From: Flavobacterium litorale | GTDB taxonomy: Bacteria > Bacteroidota > Bacteroidia > Flavobacteriales > Flavobacteriaceae | Length of the DNA stretch: 64,000 nt | Reading direction: 5' to 3' | NCBI RefSeq assembly: GCF_019613795.1 | Contig: NZ_CP080429.1 | Span: forward strand, 1,662,501 to 1,726,500 | Shown: piece by piece, positions 1 through 8,577 of the stretch | Layout of the letters: each line of letters opens with the position of its first letter | How positions within the stretch are numbered: the stretch's first letter is position 1 | Notes under the pieces: model-generated | The model's input: the letters and a program-made list of their open reading frames with translations, nothing else | What the model was told of the DNA's origin: nothing | Databases searched by the model: none | Made by a program: the position numbers and the translations under genes

Positions 1-392
1 GGGTTTTTTTGTTTGTATGGTTACTATGTAAAATAGTATGTAATAGTTTTGGATCTTATTGGCATTAATTCATATAAATTACCTTGTTTAAAAAATCCAA
101 TCTGATTCGATGACTTATTTTATTTTAATATATATATTCTTATACATTACCCGAATATTATCTGTTAGGGTTCAATAATTGAATAATTAATAAAAGTATT
201 ATCAAAACATGCTTTTATTTCATCTATTTTTTACTCTTTATCTTTTTACTTATTTATCATATTTACCGTTAATCTTCTTTTTTTGCAGATTATCGTAATC
301 AAAATGTTAAAATTTACTCCTTTTATTAAAATATCTTAATTTTCTTAACAATTTAAAGGTTAATTATATTTATACATAGTATTATTAACTCA

Positions 393-494
393 CTGTTAAT
401 CAGTATTTAATGTAATATCTAAATTATTCATAATTTAAATAATGCATATATAATCGACGAAATACACATGTAACTATCTGTTAATCAGTATTTT
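393..494. repeat. 17-bp direct repeat pair upstream of the T9SS surface gene
   Basis: The sequence CTGTTAATCAGTATTT is present at 393-408 and at 478-493, 85 bp apart (about eight helical turns). The spacing would place both copies on the same DNA face. The second copy lies just upstream of the putative promoter at 510-517. It may be a pair of operator sites, or a chance repeat in AT-rich DNA. Confidence 0.45.
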
Positions 495-509
495 AGATGT
501 TATTTTTCG

Positions 510-517
510 TATATTTG
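510..517 (+). promoter_or_regulatory. Putative -7 promoter element (TATATTTG)
   Basis: TATATTTG matches the Bacteroidota -7 consensus TAnnTTTG. A start point near 524 would give an untranslated leader of about 70 bases for the surface protein gene at 597. No clear -33 TTG is seen at the ideal distance, so confidence is moderate. Confidence 0.45.
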
Positions 518-596
518 TATATGAATAATTAGAAAAGTTTAATTGTTTTTATTAGTTATAAGTAATTAAACAACTCTAAAATTAATTGGATGTATT

Positions 597-3500
597 ATGA
601 AAGTATTTAAGTTTTTATTAATCGTATTTTTATTTTGTTCTTCTGTAACAAGAGGTCAATTAGCTGATTTTGGTTTACAAGTTACTGCTACTGATGAAAC
701 TTGTTTGAGCAATGGTAGTTTAACTTTTACAACTACCAATTTAACTCCTGGTTCTGAGGTAATATATAAGGTGTATTTATTACCCAATGTTTCGTCCCCT
801 ATCTCTATTTCTGTAGATAATTATTTAGGAGGTTTATCAGCAGGTAGTTATAAAGTAGAGGTAATACAGGCCTTAGGAGAATTTTCTAATTCTCAGCAGC
901 AGCAGGTTGTTATTAACGAGAATATTATTCCATTTGATTTTTCAGTTTCATCTTCGGAACAAAATTGCTCAGGGGGTGGTGATATTGCTGTTAATGTAAC
1001 TTCAGGTGTTGCTTCTAGCTATGAAATTATATCGGGTACTGAGGTAAGACCTTTACAGATATCTAATGTCTTTTCTGGATTGCCATCGGGAACTTATAAC
1101 GTTAGAGCCTTTAACAATTGCGGTGTTGGTGTGGTGCGTACTTATATTTTAAGTATTGAGGCTTCGGAACTTACTATATCAGAACCTTCATATTCTGACG
1201 ATCCTGTAACAATCTGCGATTCTATTGTAGTTAATCACGTTATTAATGCCTCGTCAGGTACTATTGGTTATCCATTATCAGTACATTACAGATTAAACAC
1301 TCTAGATATTGATGGTAATGAGATGGTTATTAACCAAACGTATACCAATGGTCCTGAGGATCAGTTAGAAATTTCTGCTGTAATGCCACGTTATATACAA
1401 AATTCTTATAATTATGATATTGAAGTTACTGATAATTGTAATGAAGTATTTGAGAGTAATGATAATGTTGTAGATCCATCTTTAGCACTTTCATTAACTA
1501 CATCAGATGCTCCTTGTGCAGATAAGTATTTGGTTGTTGATGTAGGTAGATTTTATAACTCATTTACGCTTCAATTTTTAAGTGTTCCTGAAGATTTTGA
1601 TCCTGTATCGTACAACGCTAACGTTAACAGTAGTTTTACTAACGGACATATTGAGTTTGGTAGTGCATCAAACCCAGTTCCTTTCGGAAATTACGTAGTA
1701 CAAATTACTGATGAATGTGGGCGTGTTGCCACAAAGTCGATTATGATAGAATTAGAAATTCCTTCACCAAATATAGCTGCACGAAACAATGGTTGTTTTT
1801 CAGAATTTGGTAGAATCAGACTGAATGTAACTGATACTAATTTGGTTAGTGCTATAATAATGGCAGCTCCTGATACTTATGAGAATGCTTTACCGCAAGA
1901 TGTAACTTCTAATATAAATAGTGTTGGTACTTTAGTATTAAATGATTTACCAATTGGGTTTTATACAATTCAATTTACAGACGAGTGTGGTTTCTTTCGT
2001 GAAGAAACTATAGAAGTACCACCTTTTGTAGAAAGAAATTTTACAGAATCAACATTACCATCATGTGAGGCAGGTTTCGGCTCTGTATTGTTAAGAAGCC
2101 GTAATGGTCATCTAACTGAGGTTATAATTACAAATGCACCAGCAGCATTAAACCAGTCATTACCTTATAATGCTAGTTTTAACATTGCTTCGGGCAGATT
2201 TTACATGGGTAACCTACCAGAAGGTAACTACACCTTTCAAGCTACAGATATTTGTGGAATTATGCACGATATGGTTGTGGAGATAGAAGGATACAATCCA
2301 CCATCAGAAAATAGTTTTGAATTTACTCCTAACTGTGGTTCGTTTTCAGTTAAAGTTACTGATGAGAGTAACGGTATTGAGGGAGCAAATTATTGGTTAC
2401 AAAAGTTGGATGAAGAAACAGGAAATTGGGTACACCCACGTACGGGTGTAGTGTATACAGAAGGTAGTATTCCTAATGATGAAACAGGGATAAAATTTAG
2501 AAACGATAAACGAAGAAACAATCTTAAGTTTGAAGGTACTTTTAGGATGATTAAAAAATTCGAAACCTATAGTAGTGGTAGCTCAGAAAATACAATTTGT
2601 ATTAGTGAGTTAGGACAGTTTGAATACAACGATGAATTCTCTGTAGGTAGTGCATTTACCTTAGCATGTGTTGGAGAACCAAATGATGTATATATTGAAG
2701 CCGTTGGATATAACTTAACATATAAAATTATTAAAAAGGACGGTGAACCATTTACTATAGATAATGGGGATAGTAATATTTTTAAAAATTTGGAGCCTGC
2801 AATATATGTATTTAGTGTAGAAGACGATTGTGGAAATATTATTACACAATGGTTAAACTTCCAAGAGCTACCTTCTATTGCAGAGGCAGTACAACCTACA
2901 GATATGCTGGTGTGTGGCGAGCCAGGCGGACTAAGAATAAGCGAGTTCCATTTAACTGCTCAAAACGAACAAATTTTAGGGCCATTATATAGTGCTATGT
3001 ACACAATTACATATCACTTAACACAAGAAGATGCTGATAATGCTGTAAACGCACTACCAGAATATTATACTAACTTAACTAATGGGCAAACAATATATGT
3101 ACGATTAATACATAACGAAATTGACCTTTGTTACAGTACTACATCATTTAAGTTATTTGTGGGTGATTACCAAGAGCCAAGAATTGTAACTACAGGTACA
3201 GTATGTGATGATATTGAACTTATGTTAACTGCAGATGCTGGTTATAGTAGTTACCTTTGGTCTAACGGGGAAACTACAAGAAGTATTTTTGTAACAGAGC
3301 CAGGTACATACTCTGTAATCGTAGAGAAAGCTTACGGTACTGAAATGTGTGATGGTTTTACTGAAATAGAGGTAAAAGCATCTGAAAAACCTGAAATTGT
3401 AAAAATTGAAACAGCAGACTGGACTGAAGATAGTAATACAATAACGGTTTATGTAGACGGAAATGGTACCTACGAATACTCTGTAGATGGAGCAAATTAT

Positions 3501-3857
3501 CAAGAGAGCAATGTGTTTGAAAACCTACCAGCAGGTGTTTATGATGTATTTGTTAGAGATGCATCAGGTTGTGGAAAAGATAAACAAGAAGTAGTATTAA
3601 TGTATTACCCTAAATACTTTACACCTAACGGAGACGGGGTAAACGAAAAATGGTACATAAAACATGCTATTACCGAACCTAATTTTGAAGTGAGTATTTA
3701 CGACCGTTATGGCAAACACATAACAACATTAAGCTCTACAAGCGATGGTTGGGATGGCACATTACAAGGTGCAGCTTTACCCTCTACAGATTACTGGTTT
3801 GTAGCTGTAAGAGAAGATGGTAGAGAGTTTAGAGGACACTTTTCTATGGTTAGATAA
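597..3857 (+). CDS. Large T9SS type B cargo protein with SprB-like repeats
   Basis: Predicted secreted surface protein of 1086 residues. It begins with a signal peptide (basic MKVFK, then a hydrophobic stretch to about residue 20). The body is a series of domains of roughly 90-100 residues, each closing with a motif of the form LPxGxYxxxxxDxCG (for example at about 164-176, 365-375, 455-465, 545-555 and 745-755). This resembles the modules of gliding adhesins such as SprB. The last 85 residues start with YFTPNGDGVNEKW and contain YDRYG and DGWDGT, the signature of the type B T9SS sorting domain (gliding motility-associated C-terminal family). Such proteins are exported by T9SS and displayed on, or released from, the cell surface. 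The partner or substrate cannot be told. It ends at a bidirectional hairpin. Confidence 0.85.
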   Translation: MKVFKFLLIVFLFCSSVTRGQLADFGLQVTATDETCLSNGSLTFTTTNLTPGSEVIYKVYLLPNVSSPISISVDNYLGGLSAGSYKVEVIQALGEFSNSQQQQVVINENIIPFDFSVSSSEQNCSGGGDIAVNVTSGVASSYEIISGTEVRPLQISNVFSGLPSGTYNVRAFNNCGVGVVRTYILSIEASELTISEPSYSDDPVTICDSIVVNHVINASSGTIGYPLSVHYRLNTLDIDGNEMVINQTYTNGPEDQLEISAVMPRYIQNSYNYDIEVTDNCNEVFESNDNVVDPSLALSLTTSDAPCADKYLVVDVGRFYNSFTLQFLSVPEDFDPVSYNANVNSSFTNGHIEFGSASNPVPFGNYVVQITDECGRVATKSIMIELEIPSPNIAARNNGCFSEFGRIRLNVTDTNLVSAIIMAAPDTYENALPQDVTSNINSVGTLVLNDLPIGFYTIQFTDECGFFREETIEVPPFVERNFTESTLPSCEAGFGSVLLRSRNGHLTEVIITNAPAALNQSLPYNASFNIASGRFYMGNLPEGNYTFQATDICGIMHDMVVEIEGYNPPSENSFEFTPNCGSFSVKVTDESNGIEGANYWLQKLDEETGNWVHPRTGVVYTEGSIPNDETGIKFRNDKRRNNLKFEGTFRMIKKFETYSSGSSENTICISELGQFEYNDEFSVGSAFTLACVGEPNDVYIEAVGYNLTYKIIKKDGEPFTIDNGDSNIFKNLEPAIYVFSVEDDCGNIITQWLNFQELPSIAEAVQPTDMLVCGEPGGLRISEFHLTAQNEQILGPLYSAMYTITYHLTQEDADNAVNALPEYYTNLTNGQTIYVRLIHNEIDLCYSTTSFKLFVGDYQEPRIVTTGTVCDDIELMLTADAGYSSYLWSNGETTRSIFVTEPGTYSVIVEKAYGTEMCDGFTEIEVKASEKPEIVKIETADWTEDSNTITVYVDGNGTYEYSVDGANYQESNVFENLPAGVYDVFVRDASGCGKDKQEVVLMYYPKYFTPNGDGVNEKWYIKHAITEPNFEVSIYDRYGKHITTLSSTSDGWDGTLQGAALPSTDYWFVAVREDGREFRGHFSMVR

Positions 3858-3881
3858 GAATAAAAGAATAATAAAGTACAT

Positions 3882-3916
3882 AAAAAAATCCATTTCATAC
3901 CGAAATGGATTTTTTT
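3882..3916. terminator. Bidirectional hairpin terminator
   Basis: An A-run and arm ending CCATTTC, a five-base loop, then GAAATGG followed by a T-run. It is symmetric, so it can end both converging genes. The stop codon of the minus-strand DUF4268 gene lies within or next to the T-run. Confidence 0.85.
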
Positions 3917-4358
3917 ATGTATTAATCTCAAGGCCTCTTATATAATCTTCGTACTCGTAAAAAAAGCGTTCAAAAGCATCCATTTTCTCATAGAAAAACT
4001 CGAAAATGCTAGCCCACGATTTCTGGTTGTACAAACTAATCCCTGTTTTTTCTACCCACACACGGCTTATTACCTTACCATTTTCAAGATAATAATTTTC
4101 CTCTAAAACAGCATCAGGTAAAAAATCGTCCAATAAAAGTTGCTGTAACGATACTATCTTTTCAAAATAAATTTTTCGTTTGTGCTCCTCTTTAGGTTCA
4201 ATATCCAGCAAAACCATTGCTTTTTTATTATCAACGTAAAATTTAAAAGTAACATCTTTAATTTTAGTATTGTATAATAGCCACTTTCTGGAGTATGTAT
4301 TGGCAAACGTAGTCCAAAAATCTTTTTTCATCGCTTGCGCTTCAGCCTTACTAAACAT
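3915..4358 (-). CDS. DUF4268 domain protein
   Basis: A 147-residue cytoplasmic protein with no signal peptide or membrane segment. The composition and the pattern FWTTFANTYSRKWLLY near the N-terminus, with VWVEKTGISLYNQKSW further on, match my memory of DUF4268, a small family often sharing the fold of restriction-endonuclease-associated proteins but usually a stand-alone housekeeping gene in Flavobacteria. It is transcribed alone, divergently from the Nudix gene (54 bases between starts) and convergently with the surface protein gene. Function is unknown; nothing here suggests a nuclease active site. Confidence 0.7.
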   Translation of the reverse strand: MFSKAEAQAMKKDFWTTFANTYSRKWLLYNTKIKDVTFKFYVDNKKAMVLLDIEPKEEHKRKIYFEKIVSLQQLLLDDFLPDAVLEENYYLENGKVISRVWVEKTGISLYNQKSWASIFEFFYEKMDAFERFFYEYEDYIRGLEINT

Positions 4359-4412
4359 AACCTATTTTTATTATTCTAAATTAGAGTATCTTTAATCAGT
4401 AATTTATAATTC

Positions 4413-5051
4413 ATGCAGTTTACCGATTTTTTAAAATACATACCAAAAATACAAAAAGAACAATTACCCGCAGTTGCAGCACACAGTAAAATGGCTCCAA
4501 AAGGTAGGCTTGTCTCTCAATCTTCAGACTATTACAAAACCAAAAATCCTAAAGAATCAGCCGTAATGATGCTGCTCTATCCACAAGATGGTAACACCCA
4601 TCTTACATTAATAAAACGGAATACATATCCAGGAGTTCATTCGGCTCAAATTTCTTTTCCAGGAGGTAAAGTAGAGCCAAAGGATAACGACTTAAAAGCT
4701 ACTGCACTTAGGGAAACTTGTGAAGAAGTTGGCGTATCACCGTCTGAAGTAGATGTAATAATGCCTTTTTCAGAAATTTATATACCCCCAAGCAATTTTA
4801 TAGTACACCCGTATTTAGGGTTAGCCCCAAACACTCCTAATTTTGTACCCGATGCTACAGAAGTTGCCGAAATTATAGCATTGCCTTTAGATGTTTTTTT
4901 GGATGATGCTATAGTAGTAAATAAAACCATGACAACGTCGTACGCCACAAATATTAACGTACCAGGCTTTAAAGTACAGCAACATTTTGTTTGGGGAGCT
5001 ACTGCCATGATTATGAGTGAGCTTAAAGAAACTATAAAAAACGTGCTATAA
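4413..5051 (+). CDS. Nudix hydrolase, CoA pyrophosphatase type
   Basis: A 212-residue Nudix enzyme of the NudL/UPF0035 group, which hydrolyses coenzyme A and related CoA esters to phosphopantetheine and 3',5'-ADP. The family hallmark LTLIKRNTYPGVHSAQISFPGG is at about 64-85, followed by a Nudix box ending RETCEEVGV at 100-108. One extra residue sits between the box glycine and the arginine compared with the general Nudix pattern. That is how the NudL subgroup looks, so it supports the specific call. It is followed after 43 bases by the acyltransferase gene, which has its own -7 element; the two may be co-transcribed. A likely -7 element (TATCTTTA) lies at 4387-4394. Confidence 0.88.
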   Translation: MQFTDFLKYIPKIQKEQLPAVAAHSKMAPKGRLVSQSSDYYKTKNPKESAVMMLLYPQDGNTHLTLIKRNTYPGVHSAQISFPGGKVEPKDNDLKATALRETCEEVGVSPSEVDVIMPFSEIYIPPSNFIVHPYLGLAPNTPNFVPDATEVAEIIALPLDVFLDDAIVVNKTMTTSYATNINVPGFKVQQHFVWGATAMIMSELKETIKNVL

Positions 5052-5065
5052 AGTAGGAGTTTTTG

Positions 5066-5073
5066 TAAATTTG
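5066..5073 (+). promoter_or_regulatory. Putative -7 promoter element (TAAATTTG)
   Basis: TAAATTTG followed by CC is a full match to the Bacteroidota -7 consensus and lies about 20 bases upstream of the acyltransferase ATG at 5095. No good -33 TTG is seen at the usual distance. Confidence 0.5.
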
Positions 5074-5094
5074 CCTGTTAATTTAATACTATAA

Positions 5095-5898
5095 ATGGGG
5101 TTATTTAAAAGAAATCCTTTCGGACATATACTCTTCCTTAAAAAATGGCTAATACGCACTTTTGGTATCATTACACATAGGCGTTATAGGGGGTTTAATG
5201 AGTTGCATATAGAAGGTTCCGAAATTATACGAGCGTTACCTGATAGAAATGTACTCTTTATATCCAACCACCAAACCTATTTTGCCGATGTTGTTGCCAT
5301 GTTTCATGTTTTTAATGCCAGTTTAAAAGGGCGTGGCGACTCTATAAAAAACGTAGGTTACCTTTGGCAACCAAAACTCAATATATATTATGTAGCTGCT
5401 AAGGAGACTATGAAATCGGGCTTATTGCCTAGAATATTAGCCTATGCAGGTGCTATAACAGTAGAGCGTACTTGGCGGGCAAAGGGTAAAGAAGTACAGC
5501 GCGATGTAAACCCTAACGATACCGAAAACATAAAAGTAGCCCTAGAAGATGGTTGGGTAATAACATTTCCGCAAGGTACAACCAAGCCTTTTAAACCCAT
5601 CCGAAAAGGAACCGCGCACATAATAAAGCAACATAAACCTATAGTAGTACCCATTGTTATAGATGGTTTTCGTCGTTCGTTTGATAAAAAAGGGTTACGA
5701 ATGAAAAAGAAAGGAATACTACAATCATTTATTGTAAAAGAGCCACTAGAAATTGACTACGAAAACGAAAGTATAGAGTCTATAGTCGAAAAGGTGGAGT
5801 ATGCTATAGAGCAGCATCCTTCCTTTTTAAAAGTAATCCCCACAGAGGTACTCGAGGCACAAGAAGAACTCAATAAAAAACGCCAATGGGATTATTAA
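5095..5898 (+). CDS. 1-acylglycerol-3-phosphate acyltransferase family protein (PlsC-like)
   Basis: A 267-residue LPLAT-family enzyme, expected to acylate lysophosphatidic acid or a related lysolipid at the inner membrane. The catalytic region is seen as NHQTYFAD at residues 58-65 and the second motif as FPQGT at 158-162. Two features are unusual. The histidine and aspartate are separated by five residues (H59, D65) rather than the usual four (HX4D). The second block has Gln where most families have Glu (FPEGT). I recall Bacteroidota members with this form, so it is probably a subfamily trait rather than damage. The C-terminal EEL..KKRQWDY tail is basic and charged. It ends at a strong hairpin. 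Confidence 0.82.
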   Translation: MGLFKRNPFGHILFLKKWLIRTFGIITHRRYRGFNELHIEGSEIIRALPDRNVLFISNHQTYFADVVAMFHVFNASLKGRGDSIKNVGYLWQPKLNIYYVAAKETMKSGLLPRILAYAGAITVERTWRAKGKEVQRDVNPNDTENIKVALEDGWVITFPQGTTKPFKPIRKGTAHIIKQHKPIVVPIVIDGFRRSFDKKGLRMKKKGILQSFIVKEPLEIDYENESIESIVEKVEYAIEQHPSFLKVIPTEVLEAQEELNKKRQWDY

Positions 5899-5918
5899 TT
5901 ACAACTTAAATAGCGTAT

Positions 5919-5956
5919 AAAAAAATAAGGTACTCATATAAGTACCTTATTTTTTT
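5919..5956 (+). terminator. Rho-independent terminator
   Basis: The arms AAATAAGGTACT and AGTACCTTATTT flank a six-base CATATA loop and are followed by a T-run. It lies 20 bases after the acyltransferase stop. Confidence 0.88.
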
Positions 5957-6083
5957 ATAGAATGCTTTCATCGTAATTATTTGAATTTCAACGAATAAAA
6001 GTCATTTTTTGCTAGTTGTATAATTGTGTATATAAATTTATTGGAAACAAACAATAAGTAACCAATTTTTAAATTATACAATT

Positions 6084-7226
6084 ATGAAAACAAAACTTTT
6101 TTTAGGAACAGCAATCTTATTAACATCAATAGGAAGTTTTGCTCAAACCAATTACGCAGCTACTTCGCCAACTCCTGGTATTAATGGTACTAACAATGTT
6201 TTTTTAGGTGTTGAAGCAGGAGATAATAACAATACAGAGGGGCAGTCTAATGTATTTGTAGGATACAGATCTGGGACCAGCAATACTGGCGGAACGGGTT
6301 CAGGGGTTGACGTTTTGCAAGGAAAACATAATGTTTTCTTAGGAAATCTATCAGGAGAAGCTAATACTATAGGTCACAGTAACTTGTATGCAGGCTCAAA
6401 TGCAGGTAAATCTAACCAAACGGGGGCATATAATGTTTTTTTAGGAAATCAAGCAGGAATCAATTCTACCACTGATTATAATGTTTTTATTGGTGCATCA
6501 GCAGGACAGGCAAATACTACTGCTACTGGAAATTCCTATTTAGGTCACTTAACAGGTAAATCAGCTACAGGGTTCTCAAATACGTATTTGGGTGCAAGAG
6601 CTGGTGAAAATTCTATTGGAAGCAGAAATGTTTGTCTTGGTTATTGGTCTGGAAGAGGAGATGGTACCTCTGGTTTAGGTGACCTTAATGTTGTTATTGG
6701 ACATCAAGCAGGACGATACGAAACAGGAAATCATAAATTATATATAGCTAATTCTAGTACTACTAGTCCATTGGTTTATGGTGTTTTCGAAAGTACAACC
6801 ACAAATTCAGAGTTAAAATTCAACGCACAACGAGTAGGTATAGGTTTTGAAGGAACTACAGATCCAGGTTTTGGTGATTTTCCTGCTAATACATTGGTAA
6901 ACTATGATGATTACAGACTTTTTGTACGTGGCGGAATATTAGCAGAAGAAGTAAGGATAAGAACGCAGGCTACTTGGGCAGATTACGTTTTTACTGACGA
7001 TTATTACCTTATGCCACTTAACGAAGTAGAGGAATACATAGCTGATAACGGACATTTACCTAATATGCCATCTGCAAAACAAGTAGAAGAAGAAGGGCTT
7101 GAACTTGGTAATATAGTAAAATTACAACAAGAAAAAATTGAGGAGCTTACACTACACCTTATAGCACAAGAAAAAGAAATGGAAGCTATGAAGGCTCAGC
7201 TTCAGGAATTACTAAATAGAGAGTAA
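6084..7226 (+). CDS. Secreted repeat protein with adhesin-head-like repeats and coiled-coil tail
   Basis: A 380-residue predicted exported protein. A signal peptide covers about residues 1-20 (ending SFAQ). Residues about 36-215 hold roughly ten imperfect repeats of about 18 residues with the core NVFLGxxAGxxN, reminiscent of the left-handed beta-roll repeats in trimeric adhesin heads. After a spacer, residues about 310-380 carry YYLMPLNEVEEYIADNGHLPN, a motif commonly found at the C-terminus of Flavobacterial tail-fibre-like or adhesin-like proteins, and then a coiled coil (LQQEKIEELTLHLIAQEK...). I infer a trimeric surface fibre. The next gene starts one base after the stop, so they form an operon. 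No T9SS domain is seen on this protein itself. Confidence 0.72.
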   Translation: MKTKLFLGTAILLTSIGSFAQTNYAATSPTPGINGTNNVFLGVEAGDNNNTEGQSNVFVGYRSGTSNTGGTGSGVDVLQGKHNVFLGNLSGEANTIGHSNLYAGSNAGKSNQTGAYNVFLGNQAGINSTTDYNVFIGASAGQANTTATGNSYLGHLTGKSATGFSNTYLGARAGENSIGSRNVCLGYWSGRGDGTSGLGDLNVVIGHQAGRYETGNHKLYIANSSTTSPLVYGVFESTTTNSELKFNAQRVGIGFEGTTDPGFGDFPANTLVNYDDYRLFVRGGILAEEVRIRTQATWADYVFTDDYYLMPLNEVEEYIADNGHLPNMPSAKQVEEEGLELGNIVKLQQEKIEELTLHLIAQEKEMEAMKAQLQELLNRE

Positions 7227-7227
7227 A

Positions 7228-8517
7228 ATGAGAAAATATATAAAACAAATTATACTATACAATCTGTTACTTGTTACAAGTGCTATTTCTGCTCAAGAAC
7301 AGACACGATTATGTGCTATAGGTAGTTTTGAGATAGGGCTAACTCCCCAATTTAACTTTACTGAAAAATCAAATTTAAGTACTACCACTTGTAATTATGA
7401 TGTTTCTACGGATACCGACATTCCTATAGCCAGCATAACAGGGGTCAATAATTTTTCTGATAAAGTTACTATTGTAGATAATGATGCGACTATTTCGGGA
7501 GGTAACGACCCAGATCTTTTTGCTCAGCAGCCCTCTGTTGCTGTGCCTAGAGTGGCAGATGGCGCTAAAGCTATAAAGTTAAACGATAATACAACAGGCT
7601 TAGGTGATAAGAGTGTTACTTCGATGAATTTTGCCTTTGAAGTAACAAATCCTGTAATAAGTTTTAAATATTCACTCGTTGCAACAAACCCTATTGGCTT
7701 ACCTAATAATGAGCTACCTAGATTCATTGTAAATTTGGTTGATGGAGCAAATGGAAACTCAATTGATGGATTCTGCTTAACGGTAGACCCAAACGATAGT
7801 GAACTACAAAGTACAGGTACTACATCTAACGACTTACTATATAGTGGCTGGCAATGTGTTACTTTTGAAATTGATACTACTACTGCTACCTATCCTCAAG
7901 GAGTTAATCTTCAATTTATTGTTATAGATGATGCTAAGGGGCTTGGATTTAATTCAGTTTATATTGATAGTATCTGTGATGGACCATGTTGTCCTGATTG
8001 TCCTGATATAACTTTACCTGTTGGTACTGGTATGATTGATGAACAAGAAGCTGAAATATGTATATACGCAAGCAATGCTATTACAGGAACAGGCTCGGCT
8101 ATTTATCATGCAGGTACAGAAGTTGTACTTGAAACTGGTTTTGAAGCACTAGAAGGTACAAAAGATAGATTTTATATTGAGGGTTGTACAGGTAGTTTTG
8201 CATTACGACCAGGCAACTCAAATAATTTAGGAAACGAAACAGACACTACTCCACAAATATTGGATGATGCTGAGAGTGGTTTTAAAGTATATCCTAATCC
8301 TACACAAAATCAGCTTACTATAACAATATCAAACGATGTTGCGCCAAGTAAAGTAAGCCTATATTCAGTAGATGGTAAATTAATACTACAAACAAAACCA
8401 AGTAGTACCAATAATAATTATACAATTGATATTGGTTCAATTTCAAAAGGTATATATATACTATCTGTTGAAACTACAGATGGAAATATTACATCTACTA
8501 AAGTGGTAAAAAATTAG
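7228..8517 (+). CDS. T9SS type A sorting-domain protein with 3-coathanger-like segment
   Basis: A 429-residue secreted protein. It has a signal peptide (about 1-22, ending ISAQ), a central region of beta-rich sequence with a Cys-rich patch (DGPCCPDCPD near 250-260), and a short segment IYHAGTEVVLETGFEALEGT at about 288-310 like the 3-coathanger stack motif of Bacteroidota secreted proteins. The last 80 residues begin FKVYPNPTQNQLTI and end KGIYILSVETTDG...TSTKVVKN, a classic type A T9SS sorting domain. It should be exported and attached to the surface or released. It starts one base after the repeat protein, suggesting both are made together and perhaps interact. It ends at a shared hairpin with the receptor gene on the other strand. 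Confidence 0.85.
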   Translation: MRKYIKQIILYNLLLVTSAISAQEQTRLCAIGSFEIGLTPQFNFTEKSNLSTTTCNYDVSTDTDIPIASITGVNNFSDKVTIVDNDATISGGNDPDLFAQQPSVAVPRVADGAKAIKLNDNTTGLGDKSVTSMNFAFEVTNPVISFKYSLVATNPIGLPNNELPRFIVNLVDGANGNSIDGFCLTVDPNDSELQSTGTTSNDLLYSGWQCVTFEIDTTTATYPQGVNLQFIVIDDAKGLGFNSVYIDSICDGPCCPDCPDITLPVGTGMIDEQEAEICIYASNAITGTGSAIYHAGTEVVLETGFEALEGTKDRFYIEGCTGSFALRPGNSNNLGNETDTTPQILDDAESGFKVYPNPTQNQLTITISNDVAPSKVSLYSVDGKLILQTKPSSTNNNYTIDIGSISKGIYILSVETTDGNITSTKVVKN

Positions 8518-8550
8518 TAGGTATTAATTTTAGCTGTTTAGTTTAAAGTA

Positions 8551-8577
8551 AAAGCGAGGCAAACGCCTCGCTTTTTT
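8551..8577. terminator. Bidirectional hairpin terminator
   Basis: AAAGCGAGGC, AAAC loop, GCCTCGCTTT and a T-run. It lies between the convergent T9SS cargo gene and the outer-membrane receptor gene, and the receptor stop codon overlaps the T-run. Confidence 0.92.

Larger units (their letters stand above)
1..596. other. AT-rich intergenic leader region
   Basis: No convincing gene is seen in these 596 bases, which are very AT-rich with stops in all frames. Two things stand out. A 16-17 bp direct repeat reading CTGTTAATCAGTATTT occurs at 393-409 and again at 478-494. A Bacteroidota-type -7 element lies at 510-517, ahead of the first gene. The length of the region and the repeat suggest regulatory DNA for the large surface protein downstream, but nothing identifies a regulator. 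Confidence 0.6.

Noticed and set aside
1..596. AT-rich region considered as a replication origin
   Set aside because: No DnaA-box cluster or dnaA/dnaN/gyrB neighbour was recognised. A long regulatory leader is simpler.
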